A DNA stretch of 64,000 nt from the NCBI RefSeq assembly GCF_021462225.1, contig NC_061800.1, forward strand, positions 14,864,749-14,928,748, written 5' to 3'. Origin of the DNA: Girardinichthys multiradiatus (taxonomy: Eukaryota; Chordata; Actinopteri; Cyprinodontiformes; Goodeidae). The notes under the pieces were generated by a model, which was not told where the DNA came from, did no database searches, and saw nothing but the letters and a program-made list of their open reading frames with translations. Both the position numbers and the translations under genes were made by a program. Numbering within the stretch: position 1 is the first letter of the stretch; each line of letters begins with the position of its first letter. This document shows, one piece after another, positions 31,346-44,308 of the stretch.

Positions 31346-33680
31346 TATGTATGTGCTGTTTGAATGAATCAAGAGATTCAATAGTAGGAGCTTTGACTGC
31401 TATAACACATTGTGACACAAGGTATATGTTAAGCTTTTATAGACATTGCAACAAGTGTCTGTTTATTTCGTGTTAGTTTCATCTGCTTGAAGATCTATGT
31501 TTACTTGTCTGTGTTTTCTTTTTTTTAATATGGACTAATTAAGTCTGAAATAAAGATGAATACACATTTCTAATACGCTTTAGATGGCTGACACAGAGGT
31601 GTGCAAGTTTTAAAAAAAAGAACACCAGAGTTTTAAAGCACTTAATAAATATTAATATTAAGAAAAATATTTGCAAAAAATAAATTAGATCAAACTTAGC
31701 TTTACTATTTCCTTACAATGACTTTAGAGAATTGAGTTTCTCAAAGATTTACTCATAGGCTGTCACTTAGAGAGATTAAACATTCATAAAAGTGTTGCTT
31801 ACAAAATGCTTGTTTTGATGAACAGTCATTTCTACAGTTCTAAAACCTTTGCACAGCCCTGCTTGGTAGTCTTGCCATTAAAATTCAATCTAGTTTTTTG
31901 TCTTGTTTTTTACACTTGAAGGAGTTTTTCATCAAATGTAAAGTCAACTTTATTTTATTACTTTTTATTACTTTTTTTTTTTTGTATCTGGAGTTGGCAG
32001 CCTGTTTAACTCTGTAAACACCTCACCCTGTCGAGGCTCATAGATTTTCCTTCAGAGTGTTACTTTGCTGCTCCCTATCTGATCTCCACATGGACTCCAT
32101 CAGTGCAGTGATGTGATTAAAGGTCGAGCAGTGGACCTGCAGACGCTCCCAGCTTCTGTACTCTTTACATTAGTTTTCTTCCCATATAACGTCTGGTCTC
32201 CAGAATGTGTATGTGTTTAGGCTCCGACACCATAATATTTATTGCACACACGCAAACATCCACACAATGCTGCAGGAGTCAGTTTCTCTACATTTAATGA
32301 GACAGCATCAGTCTGTCAGGCTGAGGCAGCAGAGAAGCGTGACAGGTACACTGAGGGCCCTGGGGCTGCTAATGCTAATGTGCCCACTTGTGTCGGGCAT
32401 TGTAATGTTCTGTTGTTGTTTCGGATCAGCTCGGCCAGGCCGGGTGTAGGAGGGTAATTACCCTCCTATTGGCTGACCCCAGGGGGATTTTTTTCAGTCC
32501 ACTGCCTTCCAATTATTCTGGTCCTGAATAGCGGTCATTACTGCTGTGGTCATTAAAGTATTAGTGCTGTTATGATCTGTTTTTGTTACTGTGGTCAAAT
32601 GAGTGGAAATTAATTTTTCACAAATAAAAAAAACTACAGTGTTGACAATACTGTTCGATGAACATCTTATTGCTGTGCATCTTCCCGCACTCTACACATT
32701 TCTTTGGACCTGTGGTGCTTAACTGTTAAGTGCACAGAAAAGAATACAGAAATCTTCACTTAATTGTGTTCCCAGCTCCGTGCCCCATGCCTCCTTAATT
32801 TTGGTATTTAACTGACCACTTAAAGTCAAAATGGAATTATATATCTTTGAAATCAGTCCTCTCTGATGAGGACTATGTCAAAGCAAGTTTTCCCAATGCA
32901 ATTCAGAAGGCAATTGAAGGAAAATTGGGAAAACATTTTGAGACAAAATTACAAATCTGAATATCTCAAAACAAATGAGTACCAGGAAGATTATACCTAT
33001 GAGACAGATTAGGAAAGCTTTAAAAAGCACCAGGTGCGTTCCGCTCCTTAAAATGTTTAACGCTCTTATCGTACCAAACAGAAAATGGACATAAATGATG
33101 GGTAATTAAAGGACTCATAGAAGAAGCAGCTACAAGTTTAAAATGCCATCTAAACTGATACCAGAGTGTGAAGATTCACTTGATTATCAGTGTGTAGAGA
33201 AGGTTTTGTAGGTAGAGAAGAATAAAGAAGGTTAGGATGAGCCTCTGCAAGAAGATAGTTCCCATTTACACCAAGGAGATTCAGGAGATTTTAACCAGCA
33301 GCAAAGGTTTCTATTGTAATCAGCCCAGTGATATAATTGAAAATTTGGGAACACCACTGAGTTCTGAACCTTTGCAAAAATGTTTTATGTCTAGTCTAAT
33401 GAGTCAAAATATATTTTTGGCAGAAAAGAGGAATTGACTGAAACAAAAAAAGCAATTTTGGAAGAATATTGATCTTAACAACTGTGATTTTGCCAGTTAT
33501 TGAAAGTGGGAGGCTATGCATCTTTGAATATCAGAGTTCATCTTTAACAAGGGGTGTAAAATTAGCTGCAAGGCCAGATAAAGAACATGCCACATTTATG
33601 CCAAGAACCCCGACAGACTAAATTTAAAAGGTAATTCAGACTGTTGGAAATCACAGGCAGCAGTATTAATGGGAAAACAC
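31346..33680. other. Spacer without recognised genes
   Basis: AT-rich sequence with poly-T runs near 31,970 and a GC-richer patch at 32,240-32,480 containing a perfect 22-bp palindrome. Open frames near 32,207-32,457 overlap each other and match nothing I recognise. Text at 32.9-33.6 kb is probably old repeat but not classifiable. Confidence 0.4.
32447..32468. repeat. Perfect 22-bp palindrome
   Basis: Arm TAGGAGGGTAA is followed immediately by its exact complement TTACCCTCCTA, centred on AATT. Confidence 0.9.
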
Positions 33681-33689
33681 TAATTTTTT

Positions 33690-34137
33690 TTACAAATTTA
33701 GTTTATAACCAGAAAAATGTATGTAGTTTTTCAGAGCACTCAAAACATAGGAGAGAGAGGAAGCAAGATCAGTTACATATAGTAACAAATCATCTGCATA
33801 TAATGAGAATTTGTGTTTCAGCCCACCTTGAATGGTCCCTCTGAGTAAGGGGGAAGACATCCTTGAAGAGTTCTGCATCCAAGAGGAAAGAATCCCAGAC
33901 TGTCCCCTGTAATTTCTTTTTAATGAATCCAGCATTGTCTTCTTTTATAGATGTCATTAACTGAAGTTTGAGGTCAGGGCTAGTGTGTGTAGAGGTGGAG
34001 TCAGCCGAGGCTAGCGGCTCATCTGTAGGCAGGGCTGCAGCCTGTAAACTAGGACTCAGATGCATCTGAAGAATATTATGAGATTTTGCAATCTTTCCGG
34101 TCATTTTGATGTGACCCAAGGTTATACCTCTTGTCAA
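33690..34137 (-). pseudogene. L1-type LINE fragment with YADD reverse-transcriptase motif
   Basis: The minus strand reads LRGTIQGGLKHKFSLYADDL, then LLYVTDLASS and YIHFSGYKLNL. This matches the RGTRQG...LYADD...FSGYKLN blocks of fish L1 (Swimmer-like) reverse transcriptase. The region between the QG and YADD blocks is deleted. Upstream, in another frame, PDLKLQLMTSIKEDNAGFIK looks like L1 ORF1. A rearranged, dead copy. Confidence 0.75.
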
Positions 34138-34239
34138 ACAGTGTTACAAAGTACAACTAATTCAAAATAGTGACTAAAAAATGCAGATAGATATTAGTTT
34201 TAATTAAAGTTGGCAGGATTTTCAAAATGCACATCCTAT

Positions 34240-34990
34240 TCCATTTAAAGCTCAGCAGCGTCCCCAATAGGTGTGTAATATGTCACTATAAATCGAGCTG
34301 TTCTGTGAAGTCCTCAGAGGTTTGTTAGAGAATATCAGAAAACAATCAGCATCATGAAAATCAAAGAACACAACAGACAGGTCAGGGAAAAAGTTGTGAA
34401 GAAGTTTAAAGGAGAGTCGGGGTAAAAAATTATATCCCAAGCTTTGAACGTCGCACAGAGCACTGTTCAATAAATCACCTGAAAATGGAACGACTTTGGC
34501 AGAACTGCAAGTCCACTAAAACTGGTCCACCTAAATTGACAGGTTGGGCAAGGAGAGCATTAATTAGAGAAGTAGCAAAGAGGTTCATGGTAACTCTGGA
34601 GCAGCTGCAGAGAGCCACAGCTCAGGTGGGAGAAGCTGTTGACAGGACAACTATTAGTTGTGCACTCCACAAATCTGGCCTTTACGAAACAGGAGTGAGA
34701 AGAATACACCAACCCCAAGGTGAGAAATGGTTGTGGCAGCATCATGCTGTGGGGATACGTTTCTCCTGTAGAAACAGGCAAACTGGTCAGGGGTAATGGG
34801 TAGGTGGATGAAGCATATTAAAGGGCAATCCTGGAAGGGAAGAAAACCTGTTAGAGGCTGCAAAATACTTCGGTCAACCACCTAGAACAGCAACCATAAA
34901 AACACAGCCAGAGTTGCGATAGAATGGTTTAGCTCAAAGGGTAGATATGTGTTAGAGTGTCCTATTCAAAGTCCAGACCAAAATCCAACT
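34240..34990 (+). mobile_element. Tc1-like relic, N-terminal transposase half
   Basis: From ATGAAAATCAAAGAACACAA (~34,354) the plus strand reads a start like MKIKEHNRQVREKVVKKFK, then KIISQALNV. PPKLTGWARRALIREVAKRF, VTLEQLQRATAQVGEAVDRT and LHKSGLYETGVRR follow, the order of a Tc1 N-terminal half. WLWQHHAVGI near 34,730 is what remains of the KHGGGSIMLWG block, so the first-Asp region is deleted. The end near 34,960 reads CCTATTCAAAGTCCAGACCA (SPDQNPTEN), keeping the Glu block. Same family as 8650-9066. Confidence 0.72.
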
Positions 34991-34994
34991 GAGA

Positions 34995-35345
34995 ACCATA
35001 CATCCATTTTCTATACCTGGTTCTTTCGTAGTGGGTCACAGAGGAGCTGGTGCCTATCTCCAGCAGTCTCTCGGCGGGAGGTGGGGTACACCCTGGACAG
35101 GTCGCCAGTCCTTCGCAAGGCAACACAAAGACACACAGGACAAACAACCATGCACACATTCATTCACACCTAAGGGCAATTTAGAGAAACCAATAAACCT
35201 AACAGACATGTTATTGAACTGTGGGAGGGTGCCGGAGTACCCGGAGAGAACCCACGCAAGCATGGGGAGAACATGAAAACTCTATGCAGGAAGAACACCG
35301 GCTGAGAGTCGAACCCAGGACCTTCTTGCTGCAAGGCAACAGTGC
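34995..35345 (+). repeat. High-copy teleost interspersed repeat, longer copy
   Basis: GGAGCTGGTGCCTATCTCCA, ACACCCTGGACAGGTCGCCA, GGGCAATTTAGAGAAACCAA, CATGGGGAGAACATGAAAAC and GAACCCAGGACCTTCTTGCT appear in order. It is collinear with the fragment at 12,437-12,632. It sits directly behind a Tc1 relic. Confidence 0.8.
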
Positions 35346-35604
35346 ATGTCAAGGAACATTTAATTTGTAACCCAAAAATGCCTGTTTCATTGTGATATAA
35401 ATATGTGACAAAGGCCCAAATCAATTACCAACTCTTTATTATGAGAACATGCCATTTAAGAAGGCTGCTTTGTGTTGACACACACAAATTAGAAAATTAA
35501 AAATTTTTAAAACAATTTGGACTGTAAGAACCAAGACTGTGCGAGAACCCAAGTTCATCTTACTACCACACACAGTGATAATAGTAAAGGAGGATAAAAA
35601 AATC

Positions 35605-35685
35605 CGTCTATCATCAATACCCCCTTGTCCTTGCAGGGTCGTGGGGGAGCTGGTGCCTGTCTCCAGCGGCCATAGAGCGGTAAAT
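35605..35685 (+). repeat. Short fragment of the same interspersed repeat
   Basis: CCTTGCAGGGTCGTGGGGGA, then GCTGGTGCCTGTCTCCAGCG, matches the start of the repeat at 34,995-35,345. Confidence 0.75.
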
Positions 35686-35689
35686 GGTT

Positions 35690-37000
35690 GTCAAAGGTTT
35701 AATTGTTTAATTTATGAGGACAAAAATCACTAACTGGTAGTTTTCATTTGAGATTATGCCACTGCAGTGAAAGATTAATTTATTTTAAGACGTTTTACAC
35801 TCCTTTGTTGTTGGTGGGTCTAATTGTTGTTCAGATTGTTATGATAATGATAATCTGTCATCATAATGTCCTCTTGGACAAAAACAGAGGGCTGATATGT
35901 TTTTTCAGCTTACCGTCTTTTTGTGTTGATAAATCAAATGTAAAAACTATAATTCATTGCCTGAAACCCTTTTTACCCATTAAGTGATGTGATGTTTGGT
36001 AAATCATATATTTTTTGTTGAATCTGTTCATTTAAATGAGATCATGTAGCAATGAATATGTAAAAAGTCACTTCATGTGTCAGTTTTTGCCATACAGCTG
36101 CTAAGAAAAGCTAAGAAAATCACGTTTCTAGTTTCAATCTTCAGTATTTGTTTTTGCCATGAAACCATATTCATGCATATTACTTTGACTGACAGTTTGT
36201 TTGGTGTCTAAGCAACATGACGCCCAGTGAAAGTTGGAACAGACTCCAAAGGATAAGAAAGCAGATAGAGAACGGATGATTCATCCACATCATGCAGCCC
36301 TGTCGTTCTGTACTAGTTCCAGAACCTCTAAACATTTTCTTAGCTTGAACAAATTACATCTCAGACTTCTCTGAAAAAAAGGAGCAGCTTTTTACAGAAC
36401 ACAGTGTGGCAGATTGGAAGTAAAAAAGGCTCCTCTTTGTTGCTGATGTAATTTGAAAGGCACTCATCCTTGATGGGAGGAATGTTCCTGGATACAAACC
36501 ATGGAGGTTACACCAGCTTTAAGTATGAAGAAAAAAATTCAAGATTGCCCTAAATCAAGGTTGATGGAATGGCATTTATGGAGCCGCATTTTGGTATTCA
36601 AGGCCAATAATGTTGATAATGATGGTTCATGGAGCAGCCAAGCAGCATCAAATCTCATGTACTGAACTCTTTCATCCTGCCTGCAGGTTAAACTGTAATA
36701 CATCCTCCTGTGTCCTGTTGCAACATCAGTGACAGCTGCATGCACTGCCACATGAAGGCAGCTTGACTGTGTGTGATTATCTGTTTGTGACTCATCATCC
36801 TTTCATCAATAAACAGAACCCACAAAGTAGACTGTGGGTGGATGAGTCTGGACTCTTTACAGACAACTAATTAACAGCGGAGTAATTAAGAATCAGGCAA
36901 CCGGAGCAACAATGAACTGCACATGAGATATGGTCAAGAAGTCATTTTGCTTGCTTTAAATCATTTAATTACGGCCCATTGCACTTCTCATTTACAGTTC
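35690..37000. other. Spacer with possible regulatory DNA
   Basis: No exon recognised. The part at about 36,780-36,990 has several homeodomain-core motifs (CTAATTAAC, GTAATTAAG, TTTAATTAC) and a balanced composition suggestive of a conserved non-coding element. Confidence 0.35.
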
Positions 37001-37004
37001 ATCG

Positions 37005-37325
37005 CTTAAGTATTTATATTTCTTGAACACTTCCACATTTTGACACATTACAGCCGCAAACGTCAATGTATTTTTTGGGACTTTTATGTGATGGACCAAC
37101 CGAAAGGAAAATCATATATGGTGTCTGAAATATTTTACAAATAAAAATCTGAAAAGTGTGACATGTATTGATTTTCAATCCCTCCAAGTCAGCACTGTGT
37201 GAAACCATCTTCTGCTGAAATTTCAGCTGCCAGTCTTTATATAGTATGGCTGTTGTAGTATCTGTGTCTACCTGCAAATAGTGAAAAGGTTCATGGAAAC
37301 TAATTACCTTTGCAAGGCACTGCAC
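37005..37325 (-). mobile_element. Short internally deleted Tc1 copy (MITE-like)
   Basis: The left part (CCACATTTTGACACATTACA, TTTTATGTGATGGACCAACC, AATAAAAATCTGAAAAGTGT) is the terminal region of the fish family seen at 8.65 and 37.94 kb. The right end is CCTTTGCAAGGCACTGCA, the inverse outer end of that family. Between them a C-terminal coding scrap (AAATTTCAGCTGCCAGTCTT) remains. Confidence 0.65.
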
Positions 37326-37939
37326 ACCCCACACTTGCTTTACACAGCCATGCGCTCTCTCAGACTCAAAGTAAGAGACACAGTTCAGTTTTTCTGGTAT
37401 CTTTGTAGTAAAAATTAAAACATGAAGAGGCTGACTGAAGAGTGAGGGTCATTAGATAAGACTGCTGTAAACAAAATATCTACCAGTCATAAGAAATACA
37501 CATTCTTACCACAAAATTCTCAACCTTGGGGCTGTTAGGTGTCTTAATGTGTCAGATTTTGTGCTGTTTGTGCTTGAGCCCTGCCTCTTCAACCCACTTT
37601 ATACCTCTTATTGACTTGATATCAAAAGCAAACGTTCTGCATTGAAATGCTAAATAAGATCTTAGATCTTGTAATAATGACAGAAAAGTCTGATCGCAGC
37701 ATCAATTCTTTTACAGAACAATCCAAAGCTATTTGTCTGTCTGAACATGAGTCTGAACTTCGAGGCGGCAAATCCACATGTGAAAATGGTGTCTTCTTCT
37801 CCCTGAGCTACTCTTTCACTGTTTTCCATCTTGAGCCAAACGAATGCTGACAGCGTCATCCAGAGTAAGGTAGTTCCAAAAAACACTCACTGACATGGTT
37901 GTTTAAGGAATGAGAAGTTACTTACTGGTTTAGTTTGTG

Positions 37940-38260
37940 CTAAAAAAAATTGTCCCCACCTGGAACACTTTATTTACTGCAGTGCCAGAGGGAGGCTTTT
38001 ACCAATTTTTATGTAAAAGTCAGTTTTTACTTCTACAATGGAGCTTATTGGATAATCAGTGCAGTTTGTTGAAATGCATGAAATCATGCTGTGCTTTGCA
38101 CAAACATCCATACATGACAGCCATTTCAGTAGGATTTTATGTGAAAGACCAGCACAAAGTTGGACATAACTGTTAGGCTGAAGAAAATTATACACAGTTT
38201 TCAAACTTTTTTTTTTTTTTTTTACAAAATAAGAATCGGAACTGTGTAGTATTCAACCTA
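37940..38260 (+). mobile_element. Tc1 terminal-region fragment
   Basis: GGATTTTATGTGAAAGACCA, GCACAAAGTTGGACATAACT and a poly-T interrupted TTTTCAAACTTTTTT followed by ACAAAATAAGAATCGGAACT match the same terminal region as at 37,070-37,160. Confidence 0.55.
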
Positions 38261-41200
38261 ATTTATTCTGATACCCCTAAGTAAAATCCAGTGCAACCAA
38301 CGGCCTTCAGCCGTCACCTGTTTAGCAAATAGAGTCCTCCTGAGTGCAATTCATTCAAGTCATGTATCCTTTTTGTTCTACTTCATAATTAAGCGCTACT
38401 CTATGTTGGTCTATTTCATAAAATCCTGATTAAATACATTGAATTTTGGTAATAATGTAGCAGAATGTAAAAGGTTCCAGGAGTACGAACACTCTTGCCA
38501 TTCACCTTATTTTCATTGCCAGGATGAGTTAATGCACTTATTTTCTATTGTGTTCACAAACTGAAACTGTCTCATAAGAAACATTTTTCAATATAATAAT
38601 TCTATTTCTTGTTATTTTAACTTATTTGTACATTTTTGTTATTTTTGAGGATGTTTTTAATGGTTTAAATAAAAAAACCTCATCTAATATTTAAAGAGTC
38701 ACTTGCCTGCGTGTTTGTTTTTACTCTTCTGTGCTTTCTGAGTGGTATAATCTTCTATAATGGAGCCTTTAGCCCATAATGAAATCATGTGGATTATCCG
38801 CCGTAATCCATCCAGGTTTATTGTTAATTATTGCATGCTTTAGCATACAATTGAAAAAAAAAACCCCTGCTGTTACAGTTTAGTGACACACTAAAAGTGT
38901 GGTTTAAAATATTTTTCAGAGTTTAATCATATTAGCAAAGCAGGGCAATAAAATAGCTTTTGTTGAAATAGTTTCATTAAGTCTCTTTACGTCACTAATG
39001 CAAAAGCCAGTATAAGATTTGAGCAAAGACAGGACGGTTTTAAAGTATACCTGTATTACAACAAAAACTATAAATAAAATGTACAAATATGATATGATCT
39101 AAAATGTTTTTATTTACAAACATAAATGCAACAGCTTGGGCTGTAACAAGATGGCAAGAGATGTTGCTTTTTGATTTTAAATCAGTTTTAACCATGGATG
39201 TTATAAAGATCAAGGTTGAAGGCAAATGTCTGAATTTAGTATCAAGTACTCAGAATAAACATAAGACATTCAAAATCAGTGTCAGGTAAAAAATCAAATG
39301 GTCAACAGAACATATTTTGCTTAACTGGACTAATGGGCTCAAATTGCAACTGTTTCAGTTTTTATCAGCGTTTTTATTTCACATTTGTACGCATATTCTG
39401 TATGGTTGCAGAAACCTCCCTGAGCCTTATGTTGAAAACTAGGCATACACGACTTATCGGCATAAACAATGTTAGTCATGGATGGATGGACGGACCTGTG
39501 TTCCTCAGGGAAAACGTCCATCTTTGCAATCCTCTATGACAACTGTTTTGCTTTGTTTTTAGTGTCCTTTTTAATAATGTTGAAGAAAATTAATACATTT
39601 TATCCTCCTATATATAATGCTATGTATAATAATTGTACAGCTGTTGAACAGGAAATGTTCCTCTCACCGTTTACTTTAAAGTGGGAATGTTGGTTCTTAG
39701 CCAGTGCTCAAACCAAAATGTCCTGTGTTTTGTGTTTCTCAAAATTAAGGAAATTCTTTAGGATAATCTTTTTCCTCAGCCCGGTGACCCGGTGACCACA
39801 GGCAGCTTAAAGGAATCTGCACTTGGTGTGGCAAATGTTTTTGGGTATTTTTTTTTAAAACCATGACTTTGTACCCATGGTATACATTGATTTATTTGAC
39901 CCCAATATTTATTATTACCATGTCAAAATGTCATTTTGTCTGAAGATGTGTCTTGCTTCTGACATCGGCATTGCTCTCTGCATGTCAGACACCCTGACTT
40001 TATCAGTTGTACTTGTTGGTGGGTTTCTCATTGTTCTGGCAGAAGAAATGAAGATTGTTCCATCGGCAAGCAGCAGCATCCTGTCAGTGCAGTGACTTCT
40101 TTAAAGCATAACCTTGCTGACATCCTGCAGCAGGATAAAAGCTCCCTCAGTGTGAGCTCTCTCCATGTACCATCCAGTGTAAGCAGAGAGGGTTCCAGCT
40201 GCACGCACCTCATTCCATCAGTAACACCCCTTTGTGTTCGTACAATTTTTTCAGTTTCTTTCCTTTTCCTTTTAATTGTTTTTATTTATCAATGTCCCTG
40301 CCCCTTTATACCTGTCTGAATTTTTATTCGGTTATTTTTTAGTGAAAATGGATTTAATGACTGTTTTCTATCACAGCTTCACCTGAACTGACCTCAGATT
40401 TAAAGCCACAGCAGATACAGACTGTTGATTTCTTTTTTTTTTTTTTCTTGTAACAACAGGGATTCCTCGCCAGATGCTTCCTGATGGTAAGCACTGAAGT
40501 CATTATCCATCAGTGTCTCTTTGACAAAATGAAAAGACAAAAATAGCAATTTGAGAGGATTTTATGCCCCGCAGCCAGTTTTCCCCTCTGAGCCATTGTT
40601 TTCTGAGACTCCATTCACACAGTGAAGGCCGAAGCATGTTGCTGGCAACCTAAATTTTCCCTGAGAGATTGTTTTCTGTGTATGAATGTTCCTGTGTGTA
40701 TGAACGGTGAATTCCAATGCAGAATGCTAATAAGACTAGAAACCTCTGCTGCTTGTGTACAACCTGTCAGCTTGAAGAAATGTCTGTGTATTTATGCTAC
40801 TTGTGTTTACCCAGATTTATTAAGATTCAGGTCAGAGAGTATTTTTACCAGTAACAAATATTCTGAAAGCAGTGGGATCAACATGCCTGTGTTCTCAAGA
40901 GGCTGAGGAGCCTGAGCGGGCTCCCTGTGTATCTGCCTTGCCTTAAGCAATTGGATGTAAAATATGGATTAAATCACCACTGTGCATATCATTTCTCCAT
41001 TTCCTTTCTTGCTATTGTTTCTACCTGTCATCAGGTGCTTACATTTAAACTGAAACTGGGTTTTGTTTCTGTATTTTGGACCTTATGGTATTAATAGAAG
41101 GGCCTGAAGATGTGTGAAAAGATTGTTATGCACTGTATTGTAAATCCAAGTTAAGGTAGGAAGAACATATGAATGGATGGATGGATGGATTAGTTTTCCA

Positions 41201-43684
41201 TGCACTATTTTCTTTTTCATACTATTCCATAACTGAAAAAAAAACTTTCCTCATTTTCAGGCTGCACCAGAACCCTGTGTGGTTCTGTTTTCTGCTACCC
41301 GGGAAATCTCACTGTAGAGTGGTGTACTGTGTGTATATATGCTTACAGCAGCATAGATCACTAGATAAGTGTCGTCACTCTGCATCAATCAAGTCTGGTG
41401 GAGAGGAATTGTTGTCTATTCATCCAGCTTAGTTTAATCCTGTAGATCCAGCTTTTATCACTTTGCATGTGAACGTGACCCCAGGTATTTTTTAAACTGC
41501 AAATCTATTATCTTGTGCTTTACGTGGAAGCTTTGTGTGTACTACAGTAATTTTGTCCATTATAATCTGAGCCATGGGAGCCAGCTGCAAGTTCCTCTAA
41601 ATGCTTCTCTGCATGTAGTTAAATATAAAATGCAGCTATCAAGTGTGTTTTTCTGCTCATTTCTTACATCCATGTCCCTGTTATTCGGTGATGTTAAACT
41701 CTATGGCACAATTATGCTTGCTGCAGACATCCTCCTCTTGGAGCACAATTGTATCCAACGGTTTACAGCTACTGCTTGTTATTTTTATCCTTCTTGAGTA
41801 CAATTTCATTGAGATCCATAAAAGCCATGCAGTCTTAATATTCTGCATTATAAATGACCAACCAGCCCCCTACCATTGATGTTACGTAAATGCACGCCCA
41901 GACTTCAGTCTGCTGCTGTAAGGATTGCCACGCTTGAATTTTGTTAGCTACTGTTTATTTATTGTGTGTACCTCCCGCTCAAGCACAGTCTTTAGGAGCA
42001 ACTGTGTCTTGGTATTTGTGGAATGTCACTGATCTCTCTGTTTCAGAGGCTAAAAATGTCTTGATTTATCCTGAGCAAGCCAGCAAACTGTATCTGTTGG
42101 TTTCATTTTCTTTTATGCTCAACCAAGTGCACAGGGGTTCCAACATGCCAACAGCTGTGTGTTTGCTGTATCTACTGACGTGATTAATTTAGGCTGCAAA
42201 TTAGAAGACGCTTCCTTTCCCCAAATGACGGAAACTCACTCATTTGTTTGCATCTGTTTGACACTTTTCTGTTTCGCTTATGTATATTAAGATGTGTGCC
42301 AGTAGATCTTTGTACTCAAGAAGTGACTGCCAATTGAAGCAGATTAGTTTAACATCAGCAGAAGAGTGAGCCAATTCTCAGTGGTAATATTGCTGTTCTT
42401 TAGTCTAATGTGGATGGGAAGCCGGTGACAGTGAATGTGTCATCGGCAGTGTAGATGGTTCACAAATGGTATAGCTTTAGGAGCATTGAGTATTGCGTGG
42501 TAAAAAAGGATAGATTGAAAGGAAAATTGAATTTCAAGGGCTGCCTTCAAATGCGCTGTGTTCATTTAGTGCACTGTGTGGCTTCAGGCATGTTGATTAT
42601 GATAAAAGGCTCTACTTTGGTCATAGGGCTCTAAATCAGCCAAAATAGGCTTGAAGAGTGAGCACACAGATGCACACATGGAGCATGCTCAAACAGCCAT
42701 TCAAAAACACATCAGAGCATATGGGTCACAATGTTTTCTTTATGTAACATCTGACATGTAAAAGCTGTTTAATTGAGTTCCACTGAGGCCTATCTTTCCA
42801 ATCAGACCTAGTAACAGCAGATGGAAAATTTAATAATGAAATAGGTTGATGCGTCATGATGATTCAATGTAACTGTTCTCAGTTTATTTCACATCTGCCT
42901 GGTTAGTTGCCTTTTCTAGTTCACTGCCAGGTCCAGTCAACAAAAGCTGACTAGTATCAACAGGGCAACTTTTCATATTTGTCATATTATATTAGTGATT
43001 TCTGTAGCTACTGTCACACAGTTTCCTGTCTTGCCATGTTTGTACAGAAGAATGTGTTACATGGGTCTCAATGTAAAGAAAATTATATTTTGTGGGACTC
43101 AAAGTCCTGTCACTTTCTTGAAGTATGTGTGCTGCACCACTGTTTTTAATAGAAAATGTGTAGAGATTGATGGATTTGGAATTCTGCAGCACCAGAAGGG
43201 GATATTTTAAATTTGCATGGCATCACTGTCTTGTTAAATTTTTTTCTATTAGAGATCAAGTGACCATATAGTTATGAGATTCTACAGTTTTATGAGTACC
43301 CCCAATTGGTTTTTACAGTGAATTATTCAGAATGTAGGGAAACCCATGAATTATACTTTCAGTTTCAAGCATCTTGCATGCTGAGGTGAGTGAATCTTCT
43401 TCAGGCCAAATCTATAGTGTAGCATGGGATTAAATAATGTTGGTATTGAAACATTGCTAAGATTTTTGACATACAGTTGCTTCAAATATGTAGCAGCTGT
43501 GTACATTTACACTATACATGGTGTGTGACAGCCATAGCCATCATGCGGAGGAATTTTTTCTGGATGAAAGAATGATCAAATTGGGTATGCTACTGTGTAG
43601 TAAGGCTATCCCAAAGTGTAATTTTCTATATCATCATGTCGTTCTACTGTGTCTTTATACATAAAGTACTTTGCATTTTCTGTC
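38261..43684. other. Long non-coding interval (probable intron or regulatory desert)
   Basis: Open frames here are short and unrecognisable, and no exon with splice sites could be supported. Local items are a candidate conserved element near 38,700-38,870 with a paired TAATCC motif, a (GGAT)n run at ~41,170-41,190 and poly-T tracts (40,433-40,446). Confidence 0.45.
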
Positions 43685-44308
43685 TTTTAGTGTTTAACCC
43701 TTTCTCTCTCCTAGACATAGCTACTGACTGAGCTTCTACTGTGACTAACTCAATGTGCTCTCTTTCAGACTCTAACCTTGAAAACTGGCTCAGAGTTTAT
43801 CTGTTCTTTCTTTCTAGATGAACGACTAAAGGAGCTACATCCATTAACATTTACTTTTCCTTCCCATAGAAAGTACTCCTGGATCAGTGCTTCTTTGTTC
43901 TCTTTGTGTCTTTGCCCTGTTCTCTCAAACCCCCAGTCGGTCGTGGCAGACACTGAGCCTGGTTCTGCTGGAGGTTTCTTCCTGTTAAAAGGGAGTTTTT
44001 CTCTCCACTGTCGCTACATGCATGCTCAGTATGAGGGATTGCTGCAAAGTCAACGTCAGTGACTGTCCACTGTCTCTACATGCTCATCCAGGAGGAGTGA
44101 ATGCTGCGAGTCACTAACTGGATGCAATCTGCTGGGTTTCCTTAGACAGAAAACTTTTTATCCAATTTGAATAAATAACTAACTTTGACTGCACTGTTCA
44201 ATGGTTAGGATTAATTGGAATGTATGTACCTGACTGTTGTGAAGTGCCTTGAGACAACATATGTTGTGAATTGGCGCTATATAAATAAAACTGAATTGAA
44301 TTGAATTA
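43685..44308 (+). repeat. Teleost LINE-type interspersed repeat with (ATTGA)n tail
   Basis: It opens with TAACCCTTTCTCTCTCCTAG, has CCCCCAGTCGGTCGTGGCAG, GGTTCTGCTGGAGGTTTCTT and GGGAGTTTTTCTCTCCACTG. It ends TTGGCGCTATATAAATAAAA followed by CTGAATTGAATTGAATTA. I recall this as a very abundant fish element (L2/RTE-like 3' end or derived SINE). The 94-codon open frame inside it is not a host gene. Confidence 0.8.

Noticed and set aside
43778..44062. 94-codon plus-strand frame
   Set aside because: Lies entirely inside a high-copy LINE-type repeat.
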